Notes: generated by a model not told the origin, from the letters alone. DNA of 64,000 bases from Flavobacterium microcysteis (GCF_006385255.1 NZ_VFJE01000054.1:186001-250000); one strand, 5' to 3'; positions 44,112-53,222 are shown, counted from the stretch's first letter. Numbers and translations: made by a program.

Positions 44112-44738
44112 TTAATTCCTAAAAATCTTAATCAGGTTGATAATTGCCACCAATCCTGTAACCGATCCTAAAAAGTAATTCATGTTTTCCATCATCCAAT
44201 TTGTCTTATGCTCAATTTTCTTGAAGAAAACGATATACAGATAAAAAATTGAAAAAGAACCCACCACAACTCCCATAACAAACATCCAAATCAAGGTAGG
44301 TGTGAATTGTAGATAGCCATTATTCGCCAGAGTAATGCTCACAAAAACATAATAGGGTATCGGAAAAAAATTTAATGCGGACAACAGCATTCCAAGAAAA
44401 AACCTCCCAGTTTTTGTCCTGATTTTGCTATCTTCTTCTTTTAGTTTTGGCTTTTTTGCAATAAAAAAGAAATAAATCGTAAGCAAGGCAAACAATACCA
44501 GTCCGATTTCCTGAAGCAGGTAAATAATATCCGGCCTACTGTTAATGAATTTTGCAAATGCAACCGCAATGTAAGTCTGAAAAAACACAACAACCGTTGC
44601 ACCTACAGCAAAAGAAACCGCACGCGAACGGCCATCACGAACACTAATCTTAGCAGCCGTCATGTTTATTAGCCCCGGAAGAGCAATTCCAACAGCCGAT
44701 AGAAAAATTCCCCACAACAGCGCCATTGCAATTGCCAT
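44112..44738 (-). CDS. LysE family exporter
   Basis: This 208-residue membrane protein has six hydrophobic segments and the LysE/RhtB pattern at its start (GIFLSAVGIALPGLINMTAAKISVRDG, split: GIALPGLINMTAAK). Members export amino acids or related small molecules by proton antiport. The substrate is not predictable from sequence. It starts 2 bases after the trmB stop, on the same strand, so it is probably co-transcribed. Confidence 0.88.
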   Translation of the reverse strand: MAIAMALLWGIFLSAVGIALPGLINMTAAKISVRDGRSRAVSFAVGATVVVFFQTYIAVAFAKFINSRPDIIYLLQEIGLVLFALLTIYFFFIAKKPKLKEEDSKIRTKTGRFFLGMLLSALNFFPIPYYVFVSITLANNGYLQFTPTLIWMFVMGVVVGSFSIFYLYIVFFKKIEHKTNWMMENMNYFLGSVTGLVAIINLIKIFRN

Positions 44739-44739
44739 A

Positions 44740-45414
44740 TTATTTTATTTTAAATCTAATATAGGTAATTGCCTTATTAATCTCCAAATATTGTTTCTCA
44801 TAAAATGTCTGGATGCTTGTCACTTCCTCTGGGCTTCCTTCATTTTTGTAAACGTTATGATTCGCATACAAAACTTCATGCCCTTCTCCATGCAGCAATC
44901 CAAGCGTATAGCCGTGCATAAACTCGCTATCTGTTTTCAGATTTACGACACCGTCCGGCTTTAATATTTTTTTATAGAGTTGCAGGAATTCTGAATTGGT
45001 CATCCTGTGTTTTGTTCTCTTGTATTTGATTTGCGGATCCGGAAAAGTAATCCAGATTTCATCTACTTCATTTTCTCCAAAAACATAGTCGATCAATTCA
45101 ATCTGCGTTCTTACAAAAGCAACATTGTGCATACCTTCTTCAACGGCAGTTTTTGCACCACGCCAGAAACGGGCACCTTTGATATCGATTCCTACAAAGT
45201 TTTTATTTGGATATTTTTCTGCCAATCCAACGGAATATTCTCCTTTTCCACAGCCTAATTCCAGAACAAGCGGATTGTCATTTTTAAAAAAAGAGGCGTT
45301 CCATTTTCCTTTCAAAGGAAATTCGCCGCCCACTACTTCTTCTCTAGTCGGCTGAAAAACATTACCAAAAGTGGCGTTCTCTTTAAATCGTTTTAGCTTA
45401 TTTTTACTTCCCAC
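44740..45414 (-). CDS. trmB: tRNA (guanine-46 N7)-methyltransferase
   Basis: This 224-residue enzyme has the SAM motif LELGCGKGEYSVGLA and the TrmB hallmarks FVGIDIKGARFWRGA and WITFPDPQIKYKRTKHRM (the PDPW-like substrate loop). It methylates G46 in the variable loop of tRNAs. The length is normal. It is first in the trmB-LysE-alkyltransferase run. Confidence 0.95.
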   Translation of the reverse strand: MGSKNKLKRFKENATFGNVFQPTREEVVGGEFPLKGKWNASFFKNDNPLVLELGCGKGEYSVGLAEKYPNKNFVGIDIKGARFWRGAKTAVEEGMHNVAFVRTQIELIDYVFGENEVDEIWITFPDPQIKYKRTKHRMTNSEFLQLYKKILKPDGVVNLKTDSEFMHGYTLGLLHGEGHEVLYANHNVYKNEGSPEEVTSIQTFYEKQYLEINKAITYIRFKIK

Positions 45415-45637
45415 GGCTTAATTTAAAATTTTGGTAAAATTAAGGAAATATATAAGAACTGAATTACTTTTATCTTGCTTCAAATTTAATTCCGGATTTG
45501 AAGCTACAATTTGGGCTTTTATCATCAATTGTAACCGTTCTTTTTTGCCAACTTTATAAAATGAACTGGCAAAAAACTAAGCAGAAGCCAGACAGTATTG
45601 ACTATTTTTAAACTTTTAACAGCAGGATCGAAAAGCC

Positions 45638-46696
45638 ATGTCTTCAAAAAAAATATTAGTGGCTCCATTAAATTGGGGCCTGGGTCATGCCACAAGATGC
45701 ATTCCTATTATAGAAGCTCTTGAAAATAACGGCTATATTCCGATTATAGCTTCCGATGGAGTTGCGCTGCAAATGCTCCAAAAAGAATTTCCGCACCTGC
45801 AAAGCCTGGAACTGCCATCTTACCACATCGAATATGCCAAAAATGGCGCCTTTTTTAAATGGAAAATGATCAAGAATTCCCCAAAAATGATTGATGCTAT
45901 TCTCCAAGAGAAAAAGACCATCCGCCAATGGATTGATGAATACGATATTGCCGGAATTATTTCAGACAACAGACTTGGCGTGTACTCCAAAAAAATACCT
46001 TCTGTTTTTATTACGCATCAGCTAAATGTATTGACCGGAAACACAACATGGATTTCCAGCAAAGTACATCAGCATATCATTAAAAAATTCAATCAGTGCT
46101 GGATTCCTGATGTTGAAACCAAACCCAATCTTTCTGGAAAATTAGGCCATCTTGAAAATCCGGAAGAGAACATAAAATATATTGGCCCGTTAAGCCGACT
46201 TCACAGAAAACCAACCGATAAGAAGTACGACCTGATGGTCATCTTATCAGGACCTGAGCCACAACGAGGCATGCTTGAAGCCCAGCTAACCCAGGAAATG
46301 GGGCAATTCAAAGGAAAAGTAGTTTTTATCAAAGGAAAAATTGAGCCTGAACAAAAAATTGAGCAAGTAAGCAATGTGACGTATTACAACTTCATGAATA
46401 CGGAGCAGCTGGAAAACACATTCAACGAAAGCGAAATTGTGCTATGCCGTTCCGGATACACTACAATTATGGACCTGGCACAGCTTGGAAAAAAAGCATT
46501 TTTTATCCCGACTCCGGGACAATACGAACAAGAATATCTTGCCAAAAAATTAAAGAAAGAAGGATTGGTTCCTTTTGCGAAACAAGAAGATTTCAAGATT
46601 GAAAATCTTTTGGAAATCGACCTGTTTAAAGGATTGAAAAACTTTGGAACCGCAATAACCTGGAATAAGTTATTTTGTCTTTTCGAGGGTAAATGA
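45638..46696 (+). CDS. MurG-like glycosyltransferase of unknown substrate
   Basis: This 352-residue protein has the GT-B fold: an N-terminal VAPLNWGLGHATRCIPIIEAL and a C-terminal nucleotide-sugar-binding half with IVLCRSGYTTIMDLAQLGKKAFFIPTPGQYEQEYLA (the MurG/GT28-type donor site). It should transfer a sugar to a lipid or envelope acceptor, but the acceptor is unknown. Its end converges on and overlaps the PhoR-like kinase gene by 27 bases, an unusually deep overlap on opposite strands. Confidence 0.82.
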   Translation: MSSKKILVAPLNWGLGHATRCIPIIEALENNGYIPIIASDGVALQMLQKEFPHLQSLELPSYHIEYAKNGAFFKWKMIKNSPKMIDAILQEKKTIRQWIDEYDIAGIISDNRLGVYSKKIPSVFITHQLNVLTGNTTWISSKVHQHIIKKFNQCWIPDVETKPNLSGKLGHLENPEENIKYIGPLSRLHRKPTDKKYDLMVILSGPEPQRGMLEAQLTQEMGQFKGKVVFIKGKIEPEQKIEQVSNVTYYNFMNTEQLENTFNESEIVLCRSGYTTIMDLAQLGKKAFFIPTPGQYEQEYLAKKLKKEGLVPFAKQEDFKIENLLEIDLFKGLKNFGTAITWNKLFCLFEGK

Positions 46697-47713
46697 AAAT
46701 TCTGATCCTTTACCTACCTGACTCTCGACATAGATTTTTTCGTCGTGAGCCTCAATAATATGCTTTACGATAGAAAGACCCAATCCTGAGCCGCCTTCAC
46801 TCCTGGCGCCACTTTTGTCTATTCTGTAGAAACGCTCAAAAAGTCTTGGGATATGCTGTTTTTCGATACCGTCGCCATTATCCATAATGCGGACAATGAC
46901 TTTATTGTTGACAAGATCTTCAACACTAACTTCGGTAGTACCATCTTCTTTACCGTATTTTATGGAATTGACGACAAGGTTTGTAACTACTTGTTGAATC
47001 TTTTCCTTGTCGCCATATACATAAATAGGTTTTACATATTTCAAATCGAACATCAGTAAGATGTTTTTCTCAGATGCTTTCATCTCCAGCAAATCGAAAA
47101 CATTTTGTATGACTTCCAAAATATCAAATCGTGTATTCACCAGATTCAATTCACCAGCTTCCAATTTCGTAATCATATCCAAATCCTGCACGATATAGAT
47201 TAGTCTTTCGACTCCTTTCTCGGCACGCTGAAGGTATTTTTTACGAATGGTTTTGTCTTTCATTCCGCCATCCAAAAGCGTTGAAAGGTAACCTTGCACG
47301 GTAAATAATGGTGTTTTTAACTCATGGGATACATTTCCGATAAATTCTCTTCGGTATTCTTCACGGACTTTCAGAGTTTCGATTTCAAGTTTTTTATCGG
47401 TGGCGAATTTTTTCACCTGCTTGGTCAGCGTAGCCATATCGGTAGTAATAGGCTGCGATCTGAAATTAGTAGATTCGAGGAGTGAAACATCATCATAAAT
47501 CTTTTTCACTCTTCTGTAGATAAATCTTTCTACGCGGTATTGTAAAACGAAGAAAGAGAAAACAGCAATGCACAAAGCAAAAATAAGGCAGAACTTCCAA
47601 GAAAAATCAAAAAACAGGCTAGTAAGAATTCCCACCATTCCGGTAGAGAAAAAGGTAATATACAGCGATGATTTTACCGCAAAACGGTATGTTTTCTTGA
47701 AACTTACGGACAT
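46670..47713 (-). CDS. PhoR-type sensor histidine kinase
   Basis: This 347-residue kinase has two membrane helices near the N-terminus (about 14-34 and 39-58), a short linker, and a catalytic region with H130 in IGNVSHELKTPLFTVQG, the N-box (VVTNLVVNSIKYG), and G-boxes (IMDNGDGI, GGSGLGLSIV). The layout resembles PhoR-family kinases, with no periplasmic sensor domain. It overlaps the response regulator stop by 1 base. The 11-bp TAACA repeats upstream of the next operon suggest that this pair responds to phosphate. Confidence 0.9.
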   Translation of the reverse strand: MSVSFKKTYRFAVKSSLYITFFSTGMVGILTSLFFDFSWKFCLIFALCIAVFSFFVLQYRVERFIYRRVKKIYDDVSLLESTNFRSQPITTDMATLTKQVKKFATDKKLEIETLKVREEYRREFIGNVSHELKTPLFTVQGYLSTLLDGGMKDKTIRKKYLQRAEKGVERLIYIVQDLDMITKLEAGELNLVNTRFDILEVIQNVFDLLEMKASEKNILLMFDLKYVKPIYVYGDKEKIQQVVTNLVVNSIKYGKEDGTTEVSVEDLVNNKVIVRIMDNGDGIEKQHIPRLFERFYRIDKSGARSEGGSGLGLSIVKHIIEAHDEKIYVESQVGKGSEFSFTLEKTK

Positions 47714-48396
47714 TAAACTTCTAATTTATAGCCAACTCCTTTTATGGTTTTGAACAATTCTTCTCCGATTTTTTCTCTTAATTTTCGGATGTGGACATCA
47801 ATGGTTCTTCCGCCAACGATTACTTCGTTACCCCAAACTTTGTCCAGAATTTCTTCTCTTTTGAATACTTTTCCAGGTTTAGATGCCAATAGGTAGAACA
47901 ATTCAAATTCTTTTCTTGGCAATATGATTTCTTTTCCGTCCTGGATAATCTTGTATTCTTCTCTGTTGATTTCGATACCACCCACATTTAGGGTTTCCGA
48001 ATTTTGTTCTTCCTCTTTTAACCTTCTTAACAGCGATTTTACTTTGCTTACCAACAATTTTGGCTTAATTGGTTTAGAGATATAGTCATCAGCTCCGGCA
48101 TCCAGTCCAGCTACTTGCGAATAATCTTCGCTTCTTGCTGTTAGAAACGTAATAATTACGTTGCTTAGCTCAGGCAGCTTTCTGATATTTTCACAAGCTT
48201 CCATTCCATCCATTTCCGGCATCATCACATCCATGATAATTAGGTGCGGCAACTCCTTTTTAGCCTTGAGTATTGCCTCTTTCCCATTGCTGGCCGTTAC
48301 AATTTGATAGCCTTCTTGTGAAAGATTGTATCCTACAATTTCGAGGATATCTTGCTCATCATCAACCAATAAAATCTTAATGTCTTTCTTTTTCAT
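47713..48396 (-). CDS. PhoB/OmpR-type response regulator
   Basis: This 227-residue regulator has a receiver domain (acidic pocket D12/D13, phosphoacceptor D56 in LIIMDVMMPEMDGM) and a C-terminal winged helix (about 130-227, with LPRKEFELFYLLASKPGKVF and IDVHIRKLREKI). It likely binds paired direct repeats with 11-bp spacing, as PhoB-class proteins do. It diverges from the TonB-dependent receptor gene, whose promoter region carries such repeats. Confidence 0.92.
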   Translation of the reverse strand: MKKKDIKILLVDDEQDILEIVGYNLSQEGYQIVTASNGKEAILKAKKELPHLIIMDVMMPEMDGMEACENIRKLPELSNVIITFLTARSEDYSQVAGLDAGADDYISKPIKPKLLVSKVKSLLRRLKEEEQNSETLNVGGIEINREEYKIIQDGKEIILPRKEFELFYLLASKPGKVFKREEILDKVWGNEVIVGGRTIDVHIRKLREKIGEELFKTIKGVGYKLEV

Positions 48397-48480
48397 CTTT
48401 AGGAAAAAATTTGCGTTTAGCGGTTGTAAATGTAAATATAAAACAAAAGGATTACATGTGTTAACTGTAATTTAATATCG

Positions 48481-48540
48481 TAACAATTTAGTAAAGTTAA
48501 TGAAACTTAAAAGTAACAAGTCGCTAACATCAGCTTTACA
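48481..48540 (+). promoter_or_regulatory. 11-bp-phased TAACA repeats, candidate Pho-box array
   Basis: TAACA-like pentamers occur in 11-bp register: TAACA (48481), TAAAG (48492), AAACT (48503, degenerate), TAACA (48514), TAACA (48525), TTACA (48536). The last repeat ends 9 bases before a -7-like TTCCTTTG (48550-48557), the position a PhoB box occupies relative to a promoter in other bacteria. No TTG -33 is seen, which fits activator dependence. The array is shared by the divergent PhoB-like and TonB-receptor genes. Confidence 0.65.
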
Positions 48541-48549
48541 AAACGACCG

Positions 48550-48557
48550 TTCCTTTG
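48550..48557 (+). promoter_or_regulatory. -7-like element of the TonB-receptor gene
   Basis: TTCCTTTG approximates TAnnTTTG (T in place of A at the second base), 23 bases before the ATG at 48581. Confidence 0.45.
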
Positions 48558-48580
48558 CGCAAATTTAAACAACACACACA

Positions 48581-51325
48581 ATGAAAATTAAATTATTATT
48601 CATCACTTTACTGCTTAGCACTCTTGGTTTTGCACAAAGCAAAAGTACGATTTCAGGAGTAATTACTGATAAGGATTTGAATAACGAAACGTTGCCGTTC
48701 GCAACAGTCACTGTTAAAGGAACAACTACTGCAGCCCAAACGGATATCGATGGGAAATATACTTTAACTGTAAAACCGGGAACTCATGTACTGGTTTTTG
48801 CCTTTTTAGGTTATGAGTCGCAAGAAGAAACTGTAACGATTAAGGCAGGCGAAACAAAAACGGTAAACAAAGCATTAAGTTCCGGAAGTGTGACATTAGA
48901 AGATGTCGTAATTGAATCGGTACAAAGCAGAGAAAAAGAAACTGCTTTGCTTATGGAGCAACAAAAGGCGGTAAATATCACACAAAGTATCGGAGCGCAA
49001 GAATTGGCACGTAAAGGTGTAAGCAATGCTGCGGCAGCTGTAACTAAAGTTACGGGTATTTCAAAACAAGAAGGAAGCAGCGGTATTTTTGTTCGTGGAT
49101 TGGGAGACAGATACAACAGTACTACTCTAAACGGACTTCCATTGCCTTCAAACGAGCCAACCAATAAAAACGTTGCATTGGATCTTTTCTCTACTGATGT
49201 AATCCAGTCTGTAGGCGTAAGCAAAACATATTATCCAGATTCTTATGGTGATGTAGGCGGTGCTAACATAAACATCGTTTCAAAAGAACACAATGGAAAA
49301 GGAAAATTAAACATTGAAATTGGAAGCGGCTTAAACAACAATGCTTTTAATACCAATTTTAAAGTTGCGGATGGAATTCAAAAGTCTGGTTTTTACAATG
49401 TAAAAAAACCAAACAGCGTTACTACTTACCAATTCCAAAACAGATGGGTTCCTAACTTAGAAAATCACCCTGTTGATATCAACTTTGGAATTAATGGAGG
49501 AACTAGCTTTAACATTGGAGAAGAAAGCAAATTGAACATTTTTGCAACGGCTTCTTTTGAAAATGGCTACAACCTTAAAAAAGGATCTCAGAGAAACATT
49601 GGAAATACAAATGACAACATCATTGAAGATTTCTATAATGTGAATAAATACGAGTATGTTACAAAAACAACCGGAATGGTGAATCTTGCTTATAAGATAA
49701 ATTCAGATCACTCTTTAAAATTAAACAGTGTTTTTGTAAACTCATCTAAAAGTGACGTTAATGAATATGACTTTTTCAATGAAAACGGCACAAACAGTTT
49801 TACAAGACAGACAATTACTGAGCAAAACAAATTATTCGTAAATCAGCTTTTAGGAAAAAATGCTCTAAGCGACAGATTAGAACTTAACTGGGGTGGATCT
49901 TACGGAATCGTAAATTCTGACATGCCGGATAGAATCACAAGTACATTGCTTGAAGGAATAAATGGATTTACATTCAATACCAACTCACAGTCTACAAACA
50001 ACAGATATTTCCAATCGCTTAAAGAAAATGAAGTAGCTGCAAAAGCTGTTTTTTCATACAAGCTTTTCAAAGGCGAAGGACAAGACTATAAAGGAAAACT
50101 TTCTTTTGGATACAATGGAAAAATGAAAACCAGAGATTTTGAAGCAACACAATTCAACTTCAGAATCAACGGAAGTGTTAATACATCAGAAAGCACAATC
50201 GATGATTTCTTGAATGGCACTAATCAGTCAAACTCAACTAACATCGACAATACGTTCAAAATCCTAACTTCAAGAAATGCTGGAAGTCTTAAACCGTTTA
50301 CTTATTCAGCAGATTTAGACGTACACTCTGGATTGGTTAATTTTGAATATTCTCCATCAGAAAAATTGACGTACACTGTTGGTGTTAGAGCTGAAAAAGT
50401 ATTGCAAACAATGAAATGGGATACAAACATTTCATTACCAAATGTAAACTTTGATGATGCAAAAATTGATGAATTGTACATTCTTCCAGTAGCTACTTTA
50501 AAGTACAGCTTAAACGACAAACAAAATCTTCGTGCAGCCGTTAGTAAAACATACACATTGCCTCAGTTCATTGAAAAAGCACCTTTTAGATTTGAAGTAG
50601 TTGGAGAAAGTACTGTTGGTAATGCCTTTTTGAATCCATCAGACAATTATAATGTTGACATCAAATGGGAAATGTTCCCTAACAAGGAAGAATTGATCTC
50701 TATTACCGGTTTTGGAAAATACATCGTTGACCCAATCAGTAAAGCACGTTTGAATTCTGCTTTGAACGATAACACTTTCGTAAATGCAGGAGATAATGCT
50801 TTTGTTGTTGGAGCTGAATTTGAGGTTCGTAAAAACATCTGGAATGTTGAAGACAAGCAAAATTTATCAGCAGGTTTCAACTTTACCTATATGTATTCTG
50901 AGCAAAAACTAGATTCTGAAAAAGTTGCTTCTGAAACTAACAACACTGTCAGCGTAAGTTTTAACGACAAAAAAGACGGATTGCAAGGAGCATCTCCTCT
51001 TTTAGTAAATGCTGATATTACGTATAGAATTGAAAGCGGAACATTTAAGCCAACCATTTCATTAGTTGGAAACTATTTTCATGACAGAATCTACTCTCTT
51101 GGTAACATCCAAACTGGTGGAAACGTAATGGAAAAAGGAATCCCTACTCTTAACCTTATTTCAAGCGCTGCAATTGGTGATCGTCTAAACATCAGTTTCA
51201 ATGTTAAAAACCTTTTGGATAGCAAAATTGAAAGATACCAGGAGAATGCACAGGGAGATGCTACTACTTATTCCTTTAAAACAGGACTTGATTTTAGCTT
51301 AGGAATCAAATACAATCTATTTTAA
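48581..51325 (+). CDS. TonB-dependent outer membrane receptor
   Basis: This 914-residue protein has a signal peptide (about 1-18), a carboxypeptidase-regulatory-like beta-sandwich (about 20-105: STISGVITDKDLNNETLPFA), a plug domain (about 115-230 with FVRGLGDRYNSTTLNGLPLP) and a 22-strand barrel ending in a Phe (GLDFSLGIKYNLF). Its position beside a PhoR/PhoB-like pair and its Pho-box-like promoter suggest a role in acquiring a phosphorus-containing compound. No SusD-like gene follows. A terminator lies just after the stop. Confidence 0.92.
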   Translation: MKIKLLFITLLLSTLGFAQSKSTISGVITDKDLNNETLPFATVTVKGTTTAAQTDIDGKYTLTVKPGTHVLVFAFLGYESQEETVTIKAGETKTVNKALSSGSVTLEDVVIESVQSREKETALLMEQQKAVNITQSIGAQELARKGVSNAAAAVTKVTGISKQEGSSGIFVRGLGDRYNSTTLNGLPLPSNEPTNKNVALDLFSTDVIQSVGVSKTYYPDSYGDVGGANINIVSKEHNGKGKLNIEIGSGLNNNAFNTNFKVADGIQKSGFYNVKKPNSVTTYQFQNRWVPNLENHPVDINFGINGGTSFNIGEESKLNIFATASFENGYNLKKGSQRNIGNTNDNIIEDFYNVNKYEYVTKTTGMVNLAYKINSDHSLKLNSVFVNSSKSDVNEYDFFNENGTNSFTRQTITEQNKLFVNQLLGKNALSDRLELNWGGSYGIVNSDMPDRITSTLLEGINGFTFNTNSQSTNNRYFQSLKENEVAAKAVFSYKLFKGEGQDYKGKLSFGYNGKMKTRDFEATQFNFRINGSVNTSESTIDDFLNGTNQSNSTNIDNTFKILTSRNAGSLKPFTYSADLDVHSGLVNFEYSPSEKLTYTVGVRAEKVLQTMKWDTNISLPNVNFDDAKIDELYILPVATLKYSLNDKQNLRAAVSKTYTLPQFIEKAPFRFEVVGESTVGNAFLNPSDNYNVDIKWEMFPNKEELISITGFGKYIVDPISKARLNSALNDNTFVNAGDNAFVVGAEFEVRKNIWNVEDKQNLSAGFNFTYMYSEQKLDSEKVASETNNTVSVSFNDKKDGLQGASPLLVNADITYRIESGTFKPTISLVGNYFHDRIYSLGNIQTGGNVMEKGIPTLNLISSAAIGDRLNISFNVKNLLDSKIERYQENAQGDATTYSFKTGLDFSLGIKYNLF

Positions 51326-51343
51326 AAAATACACATTGCAATT

Positions 51344-51378
51344 AAAAAAGGCTGTCTTGTTATGAGACAGCCTTTTTT
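51344..51378 (+). terminator. Terminator after the TonB receptor
   Basis: A 14-bp stem AAAAAAGGCTGTCT / AGACAGCCTTTTTT with a 7-base loop follows the receptor gene by about 20 bases. Confidence 0.9.
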
Positions 51379-51409
51379 AATTTGCGCAAGCTAAAGACCT
51401 AAATCAGAG

Positions 51410-51497
51410 TAACATTAAATTTACAATTATTCTATTTTAAAATAAAGATTAGATAATACTTGCTTAACTGCATTGACAATCCCTCTCGCCATATTTG
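51410..51497 (+). promoter_or_regulatory. Second TAACA-like array and -7 element before the lipoprotein gene
   Basis: In 11-bp register: TAACA (51410), TTACA (51421), CTATT (51432, degenerate), TAAAG (51443), TAATA (51454), TAACT (51465). A -7-like CATATTTG (51490-51497) follows 20 bases after the last repeat, farther than in the first array. It resembles the first array and suggests common control, but is weaker. Confidence 0.5.
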
Positions 51498-51530
51498 CAC
51501 AACTAAATAAACAACATAATATTTTAGAAA

Positions 51531-52664
51531 ATGAAAAAACTAGTATTTAGCCTAGCTATCTTAGGTACACTTTTTACAGGTTGTTCAAGTGACGACAGTA
51601 ACGACGGTCCAACTGTTCCAGAAACAGGCATCTTGAGTGGTAACATTACACAGAACATGACGCTTAATGCAGGAACACTTTACACTTTGAGAGGTTCTAC
51701 TTATGTTAAGCCAGGAGTTACATTAACAATACCTGCAGGAACAAAGATCGAAGCTGATGCTTCATTTGAAGAAGTTGCTTTCTTAGCAGTTGAAAAAGGA
51801 GCTAAGATTATCGCTCAGGGAACTGCTGCTAATCCAATCGTATTCACATCTAACAGCGCTAACCCAGCTCCACAAGATTGGGGAGGACTTGTAATTTGTG
51901 GTAACGCAATAACAAACTTAGGAACAAACGTAACTGCAGAGGTTACAGGATTGACTTATGGTGGTACTAATCCAGCTGATAACTCAGGTATACTTTCTCA
52001 CATCATTGTAAAATATTCTGGTAACCTAATCAATGAGGATGCAGAATTCAATGGAGTTACTTTCTACGCTGTAGGTTCAGGAACAACTGTAAACAACATT
52101 TTAGTTTATCAAGGTTCTGATGACGGTTTCGAATGGTTTGGTGGTTCTGTAAACGCTACTAACTTGGCTGCTATCGGATGTCAGGATGATTCTTTTGACT
52201 GGACTGAAGGATGGAACGGAACTGTTTCTTACTTATATTCTGATCAATCGTCTGCAACAGGTCTTTCTGCTGACAGCCGTGGTATAGAAGCTGACAACAA
52301 CCAAACTAACCCACTTTTGGCTCCAATTTCTAACCCAACATTGAGCAATGTAACCCTTATTGGAAGAGGACTTGCAAATGTACCTAAAGAAGGTGGAATG
52401 TGGTTGAGAAGAGGAACTTATGCTACTATCTCTAATGTTTACATTGCTAACTTCAGCAGTACAGCTTCTGGATCAGGTTTTGGAATTAACTTTGATGGAA
52501 CTGATTCTCAAAATTACTTCACAGCACATCCATTAAGCAACATCACAATCACTGGTGTAACTACAGCAAGTAATATGGCTGCCGGATTCAACGCTACAAC
52601 TACAGCTACAGGAGCCGGAAACGGAGCTACTAAGCCAAGTTGGATGAACTGGATGGGTCTATAA
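51531..52664 (+). CDS. Surface lipoprotein with right-handed beta-helix
   Basis: This 377-residue protein has a lipoprotein signal ending LFTGCSSDDSND. The lipid Cys is followed by SSDD, matching the acidic surface-export signal. The rest is a repeat-rich beta-helix (repeated short turns such as GTKIEADAS, NPIVFTSNSAN and SHIIVKYSG) with no enzymatic motif. It lies 206 bases downstream of the TonB receptor, past a terminator, with its own Pho-box-like array. It may be a surface binding partner of the receptor. Confidence 0.8.
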   Translation: MKKLVFSLAILGTLFTGCSSDDSNDGPTVPETGILSGNITQNMTLNAGTLYTLRGSTYVKPGVTLTIPAGTKIEADASFEEVAFLAVEKGAKIIAQGTAANPIVFTSNSANPAPQDWGGLVICGNAITNLGTNVTAEVTGLTYGGTNPADNSGILSHIIVKYSGNLINEDAEFNGVTFYAVGSGTTVNNILVYQGSDDGFEWFGGSVNATNLAAIGCQDDSFDWTEGWNGTVSYLYSDQSSATGLSADSRGIEADNNQTNPLLAPISNPTLSNVTLIGRGLANVPKEGGMWLRRGTYATISNVYIANFSSTASGSGFGINFDGTDSQNYFTAHPLSNITITGVTTASNMAAGFNATTTATGAGNGATKPSWMNWMGL

Positions 52665-52684
52665 TATAAAGATTTAAATCTGAC

Positions 52685-52718
52685 AAAAATGCCTTTCGTT
52701 TGAAAGGCATTTTTTTTG
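52685..52718 (+). terminator. Terminator after the lipoprotein
   Basis: A 13-bp stem AAAAATGCCTTTC / GAAAGGCATTTTT with a GTTT loop and eight Ts follows the lipoprotein stop by about 20 bases. Confidence 0.9.
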
Positions 52719-52768
52719 GTATAATTATTGAAATATCTTTTATATATTTACAATACCAAATCTAGGCG

Positions 52769-53110
52769 ATGGCTAAAAAATACTTTTATACTATCTTTTT
52801 CTTCCTGTTCCTTTTCTCTGCAAGAGTTTCTGCTCAAGAGTCAAGGCCGGCTACTAACGGAAAAACGCAGGAAAGTACCATTGAAGGATTGAGTTTTTAC
52901 CCAAATCCTGTCAGTAATGGTAAGATTTATATTACTTCAAAATCAACTTTAGACAAGGAAATCGCCATTTATGACGTACTTGGCAAAAAAGTTTTACAGT
53001 CTGTTGTGACCTCAAAAGAGCTTAATGTTTCCTCTCTTTCACCAGGCGTTTATATCATAAAAATTAAAGAAGGTGACGCAACTGCTACTAGAAAGCTAAT
53101 AGTCAAATAG
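52769..53110 (+). CDS. Near-bare T9SS sorting-tail protein
   Basis: This 113-residue protein is a signal peptide (IFFFLFLFSARVSAQE, cleaved near residue 23) followed after only about 15 residues by a full T9SS type A sorting domain (GLSFYPNPVSNGKIYITS, DVLGKKVLQ, LSPGVYIIKIKEG). Other T9SS proteins in this window carry 180-370 residues of cargo before the tail. It may be an accessory surface-attachment protein or the remnant of a larger gene; the frame shows no internal defect. It is followed by two more T9SS genes on the same strand. Confidence 0.85.
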   Translation: MAKKYFYTIFFFLFLFSARVSAQESRPATNGKTQESTIEGLSFYPNPVSNGKIYITSKSTLDKEIAIYDVLGKKVLQSVVTSKELNVSSLSPGVYIIKIKEGDATATRKLIVK

Positions 53111-53160
53111 TTGCAATCCAGCTTAAATTTTACATTTAACCATAAATTTACACAGATATT

Positions 53161-53190
53161 TTTGTCTCTGACAAATAGTTCCTATCTTTG
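53161..53190 (+). promoter_or_regulatory. Bacteroidetes -33/-7 promoter of the lamin-tail gene
   Basis: TTTG (53161-53164) and TATCTTTG (53183-53190) with an 18-base spacing fit the consensus of Bacteroidota primary sigma factors. The ATG at 53223 is 32 bases downstream. Confidence 0.75.
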
Positions 53191-53222
53191 CAGTACATTT
53201 TTATAACAAAAAACAAGTTAAC

